Below are positions 28,026 through 31,256 of a DNA stretch of 31,256 nt, piece after piece (positions within the stretch are counted from its first letter, which is position 1; each line of letters begins with the position of its first letter). Where the stretch lies: positions 1 through 31,256 of IMG/VR virus record IMGVR_UViG_3300047189_000038; one strand, 5' to 3'. Below the pieces are notes generated by a model, which saw only the letters and a program-made list of their open reading frames with translations, did no database searches and had not been told where the DNA came from. This stretch comes from a virus. The position numbers were made by a program, and so were the translations under genes.

Positions 28026-29321
28026 TTACTTTCGCTTCTCGAATAGTTTGCGGAACAAAGGATAGATTTGTGCTACATCTCCAATTACCGACATCACAAA
28101 GTTCCTATTGAACTCTGTTAGTGGTTGATATACAGGCCACAAGTCACTACTCGTTCCCTTCGATGGATCACTTCCCTTCTTAACTTCAACATATGCAAAG
28201 TATTGACTAATTGGAAGGATACGATTGGCCAGGACATCCTTTGCGATTGGATTATCCTGTGTGTAGTTATCACCGTCCGAAATATGTGTACCGAATACAT
28301 TCCATTGTGTTAGTGGATAGCGTTCCTTGACAATGTTAGCCATCATCTCATAGGCAGGTGATACAACTGTACCTCCACTTTCCTGTGAATGGAAGAATTC
28401 CTCTTCTTCAACTTCCTTTGAAATTGAGTGATGACGAATCCATACGATGTCGACACGCTCATAGTTGTGATGCAAGAACAACAGCATCAACATAAAGAAA
28501 CGCTTTGCCATTTCCTTCTTCCACTCATCCATCGATCCTGAGACGTCCATGATACCAAACATCACAGCCTGTGTTGTTGGTGTTGGGAACTTCTCCCAAC
28601 GATTGTATCGGAGGTCCATATCATCAATGAATGGAACAGCTTTCTTCTTACGCTTCAACACTGTGATCTCTGCTTCGATCTCTTCAATTCGAGCCTTGAT
28701 CTCTTCTGTGATTGGAACTTGTTGAGCTAATAGCATTAACTCACGTTCAAGTTCCTTAATCTTCTTTGCCTTAGGAGAACGAAGTGCAATGCGGCGGCTC
28801 TTGGCTTGCTTCATTGAACGGAGAATATTGAGTCGACTTGGATTACCATCAACTGTAAACCCAGCACGCTTCATGACATAGTTGTCAACCGACACCATGT
28901 CTTTCTTAACCATGTCTGGAAGTTCTAAGTCCTCAAAGAACAAATCGAGAAACTCTTCGCGAGAAAGCGTGAACTCAAAATCGTCCTGACCTTCGCCGTC
29001 TGGTGATCCCTTTGAACCACCACCGCCTGCTCCGCCTTCTGGCTTTGGTATGCGATCGCCTGCTTCGTATTCCTTATTGCCTGGTCGAACAACATCACGA
29101 ACACCACCATGACTATCATGCTGGAATTCAGGTTGTGTTAATCCCTTCTTTTGAATTCGGACTTTTTGAGACTTGCCGAGGTTGTCTTGGATTGAACCGT
29201 CACGGATGATTTCTTTGACGGCTTCTTTCACCTGCTCGCGAACACGACGGACATAGCGTGCACGATTTGTTGCACTCTTCTTTTTGTCGTTCTTGCGACG
29301 GTCGATAATAACGTAGGCCAC
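28026..29321 (-). CDS. yeaH: YeaH/DUF444 protein with VWA domain
   Basis: 431 residues from the GTG at 29321-29319, preferred over the ATG at 29357 because AGGAG lies eight to nine bases upstream and AYVIIDRRKNDKKKSATNRARY is the standard YeaH N terminus. A Gly-rich linker (EGGAGGGGSKGSPDGEG, residues ~96-112) is followed by a helical region. The VWA domain then has the metal-site motif MDVSGSMDEWKK (Asp259-x-Ser-x-Ser), which binds ligand through Mg2+. In E. coli yeaG and yeaH are one operon under stress and stationary-phase control. YeaH is thought to work with the kinase YeaG. A perfect hairpin lies just upstream of its SD. Confidence 0.93.
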   Translation of the reverse strand: MAYVIIDRRKNDKKKSATNRARYVRRVREQVKEAVKEIIRDGSIQDNLGKSQKVRIQKKGLTQPEFQHDSHGGVRDVVRPGNKEYEAGDRIPKPEGGAGGGGSKGSPDGEGQDDFEFTLSREEFLDLFFEDLELPDMVKKDMVSVDNYVMKRAGFTVDGNPSRLNILRSMKQAKSRRIALRSPKAKKIKELERELMLLAQQVPITEEIKARIEEIEAEITVLKRKKKAVPFIDDMDLRYNRWEKFPTPTTQAVMFGIMDVSGSMDEWKKEMAKRFFMLMLLFLHHNYERVDIVWIRHHSISKEVEEEEFFHSQESGGTVVSPAYEMMANIVKERYPLTQWNVFGTHISDGDNYTQDNPIAKDVLANRILPISQYFAYVEVKKGSDPSKGTSSDLWPVYQPLTEFNRNFVMSVIGDVAQIYPLFRKLFEKRK

Positions 29322-29335
29322 TATATTCTCTCCTA

Positions 29336-29366
29336 CTGTGGGTATTGAAAACTCCAATACCCACAG
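29336..29366 (-). promoter_or_regulatory. Perfect 12-bp hairpin between prkA and yeaH
   Basis: CTGTGGGTATTG / CAATACCCACAG with a 7-base loop, directly before the yeaH SD (TAGGAG). It has no U-tract, so it is not a standard terminator. It may be a processing or stability element that sets the ratio of prkA to yeaH. A weak late-like CCTAAATA sits on its 5' side. Confidence 0.7.
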
Positions 29367-29383
29367 CTATTTAGGGATCAAGC

Positions 29384-31256
29384 TTAGTTGTGCTTGCGGT
29401 ATCTCATGTACCACTCTACAGCCAATCTAACCTGCTTCTTCGTATAGCCCTTCTTCGTCATACGATCAACGAACTCGTTGTGCTTCTCTTCTTCCTCGGC
29501 TGTTGCCTTCTTGCTGAAGGAAATCACTGGGAGCAAGTCTTCCGTGTTTGCAAACATCTTCTTCTCGATCACTTGGCGAAGTTTCTCGTAGTTTGTCCAA
29601 TCTGGATTCTTACCCTGATTGGTCTTGCCGTAGCGAAGAACATAACCAACCGTCTCGTTGCGGAAGTCCTTTGGATTTGCGATACCAGCTGGTTTCTCGA
29701 TCTTCTCGAGTTCAGCATTCAGTGCTTCACGGTCGAACATCTCGCCTGTGTCTGGATCACGATAATCCTTCTGCTCAATCCAAGCATCCGCGAACATGAT
29801 GTAGCGGTCGAACAAGTTCTGTCCGTACTCGTGGTAGCTTTCAAGATAAGCCTTCTGCAGCTCGTCGCCGATGAACTCGGCATACTTAGGTGCAAGGATT
29901 CCCTTGATGAAGTCAATACGACGTGTCTCTTCTTCCGAAGGCAACTGCTCCTGTTGCAACTGACGCTCGAGAACGTAGAACAAGTGAATTGGATTACCTG
30001 CTACTTCTTCTGGATCGAAGTTGAACACCTGTGAAAGGATCTTATATGCAAAGCGTGTTGATGAACCTTCCATACCTTCGTTGACACCAGCAGCCTCACG
30101 ATACTCCTCGAGGCTCTTAGCCTTTGGATCCTTATCCTTGAGGTTCTTACCATCATACACTTCCATCTTTGAGAATGGAGTGCTGTTCTCAGGTTCCTTC
30201 AAACGAGTGAGCACAGAGAACTGAGCCATCAAGTTCAAAGTTCCTGGAGCGATAGGAGCCTGCGACAATTCAGAGTTTGCAATCAGCTTCTTGTAAATCT
30301 TCTCTTCTTCAGTGACACGTAGGCAATATGGAACCTTAACAATGTAGACACGATCAAGGAATGCCTCGTTGGTCTTGTTGTTGCGGAACGCCTGCCACTC
30401 ACTTTCGTTACTGTGCGCAAGAATAACTCCCTGGAATGGGATGGCACCAAACTGTTCAGTACCGTTGTAGTGGCCTTCCTGTGTTGCTGTCAATAGAGGA
30501 TGCAACATCTTGATAGGAGCCTTGAACATTTCAACGAATTCCATGATGCCCTGTGTGGAGACGTTCAATCCACCAGCCCAGTTATACGCATCTGGATCGT
30601 GCTGCTCATACTCTTCCAACTCACGAATGTTGACTTTACCAACCAACGAACTGATGTCCTGGTTGTTTTCATCACCTGGCTCAACCTTTGTGATACCACG
30701 CTGGTCGAGGATCGAAGGCCATACTTTGACGACCTTGAACTGAGTGATATCGCCTTCGACTTCGCGAAGACGCTTTGCTGCCCAAGGTGATGGGATTGTC
30801 TTCAAGTAGCGAACTGGAATGCCGTACTCTTCTTCAAGAGTCTTGCCATCTTCCTTCGCATCAAACAATCCTAGCGGCGATTCGAGGATCGGACTGATCT
30901 GCCACTGATTACGATTCTTGTTGAATGCCTTGAGAGCGTAGATAGGGACACGCTGCGCAAGTTCCTTTAATCTCTCAGATAGAGACGACTTACCACCACC
31001 GACAGGTCCGAGTAGATAAAGGATCTGCTTCGATTCTTCCAACCCTTGCGCAGCGTGCTTAAAGAATGAAACAATCTTTTCGATTGTTTCCTCTGTTCCG
31101 AAAAAATCACTGAATGCGGGATAGACTTTAATCTTGCGATTCATAAAGATGCGCGACATGCGATCATCCGTACGAGTGTCTACGACTACCGGGTCGCCAA
31201 TCGCTGTTAGCATGCGCTCCGCGGTTGTGGCGTACGTGCTTCTGTCTTGCTTGCAG
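29384..31256 (-). CDS. prkA: PrkA/YeaG AAA+ serine protein kinase, 5' end beyond the window
   Basis: 623 residues are visible. The ATG at 31213 is internal: the 14 codons before it (CKQDRSTYATTAER) continue the known YeaG sequence, and only about 27 residues are missing at the right edge. The AAA+ part has ILYLLGPVGGGKSSLSERL (Walker A), KVVKVWPSILDQRGITKVEP and DENNQDISSLVGKV. QGIMEFVEMFKAPIKMLHPL, ILAHSNESEW and FLDRVYIVKVPYCLR follow. The C-terminal PrkA kinase-like domain has YAEFIGDELQKAYLESYHEY, DRYIMFADAWIEQKDYRDPDTG and YTKKQVRLAVEWYMRYRKHN. In bacteria PrkA/YeaG responds to starvation and stress. From memory the match to E. coli YeaG is very strong over the whole length, unusual for a phage gene. 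Confidence 0.95.
   Translation of the reverse strand, partial: CKQDRSTYATTAERMLTAIGDPVVVDTRTDDRMSRIFMNRKIKVYPAFSDFFGTEETIEKIVSFFKHAAQGLEESKQILYLLGPVGGGKSSLSERLKELAQRVPIYALKAFNKNRNQWQISPILESPLGLFDAKEDGKTLEEEYGIPVRYLKTIPSPWAAKRLREVEGDITQFKVVKVWPSILDQRGITKVEPGDENNQDISSLVGKVNIRELEEYEQHDPDAYNWAGGLNVSTQGIMEFVEMFKAPIKMLHPLLTATQEGHYNGTEQFGAIPFQGVILAHSNESEWQAFRNNKTNEAFLDRVYIVKVPYCLRVTEEEKIYKKLIANSELSQAPIAPGTLNLMAQFSVLTRLKEPENSTPFSKMEVYDGKNLKDKDPKAKSLEEYREAAGVNEGMEGSSTRFAYKILSQVFNFDPEEVAGNPIHLFYVLERQLQQEQLPSEEETRRIDFIKGILAPKYAEFIGDELQKAYLESYHEYGQNLFDRYIMFADAWIEQKDYRDPDTGEMFDREALNAELEKIEKPAGIANPKDFRNETVGYVLRYGKTNQGKNPDWTNYEKLRQVIEKKMFANTEDLLPVISFSKKATAEEEEKHNEFVDRMTKKGYTKKQVRLAVEWYMRYRKHN

Noticed and set aside
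29384-31213. ATG at 31213 as the start of prkA
   Set aside because: The preceding 14 codons to the window edge continue conserved PrkA/YeaG sequence, so the gene is cut by the window.
26468-31256. Window end being a host chromosome or prophage junction because the trio is bacterial
   Set aside because: Base composition, gene packing, strand and late promoter use run on smoothly from phage genes such as phoH; no integrase, att repeat or tRNA junction is seen.

Overview
This window looks like part of a large T4-type (Tevenvirinae/cyanophage-related) myovirus genome of moderate GC. The evidence is a complete T4-style type II topoisomerase (gp52-like and undivided gp39/60-like subunits), a gp61-like primase, PhoH, a GroES-like co-chaperonin, ThyA, DHFR, free-standing homing endonucleases next to core genes, and repeated TATAAATA-type late promoters. 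A circularly permuted two-piece tmRNA gene with an ANDN-type tag and an MmcB-like protein point to an alphaproteobacterial host. The host call is inference, because permuted tmRNA also occurs in some cyanobacteria and betaproteobacteria.

Layout. 1-5773 (+): tail-fibre and adhesin genes of low complexity (Gly/Thr/Ala-rich repeats). One ends in an S74 intramolecular chaperone and is interrupted by a frameshift at a 13-bp direct repeat; a sulfotransferase-like gene lies among them. A bidirectional terminator separates these from two small minus-strand genes. 6673-9207 (+): a B12-dependent class II ribonucleotide reductase, followed at zero spacing by a convergent GIY-YIG homing endonuclease. 10000-10414: a non-coding stretch with an odd type II tRNA gene flanked by a perfect 12-bp inverted repeat. 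10415-19881 (-): MmcB-like nuclease, 2H phosphoesterase, HAD nucleotidase, small proteins, topoisomerase A, a plus-strand GIY-YIG gene, metallophosphoesterase, topoisomerase B, SprT-like protease, primase and an EDxHD homing endonuclease.

20025-25501: a plus-strand unknown; a minus-strand ClpP-like protease; just upstream of it the permuted tmRNA gene (about 21250-21575, minus); and a tight minus-strand operon (PTH2-like protein, GroES, ThyA, DHFR, probable Acb1-type anti-CBASS enzyme and small proteins). A near-consensus sigma70 promoter overlaps a plus-strand late promoter at the head of this operon. 25555-31256 (-): PhoH, then SpoVR, YeaH (DUF444/VWA) and PrkA (YeaG). These last three are the complete bacterial stationary-phase/stress kinase module. 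The prkA gene runs off the right edge.

How it fits together. RNR, HAD nucleotidase, DHFR and ThyA feed dNTP and dTMP supply; primase and topoisomerase act in replication. The tmRNA with its own ALAA-ending tag beside a phage ClpP forms a candidate phage-run ribosome-rescue and degradation unit. The PrkA/YeaH/SpoVR trio is a candidate for reprogramming the stress state of a slow or starved host. The two most noteworthy items are the permuted tmRNA/ClpP cassette and the PrkA/YeaH/SpoVR operon.
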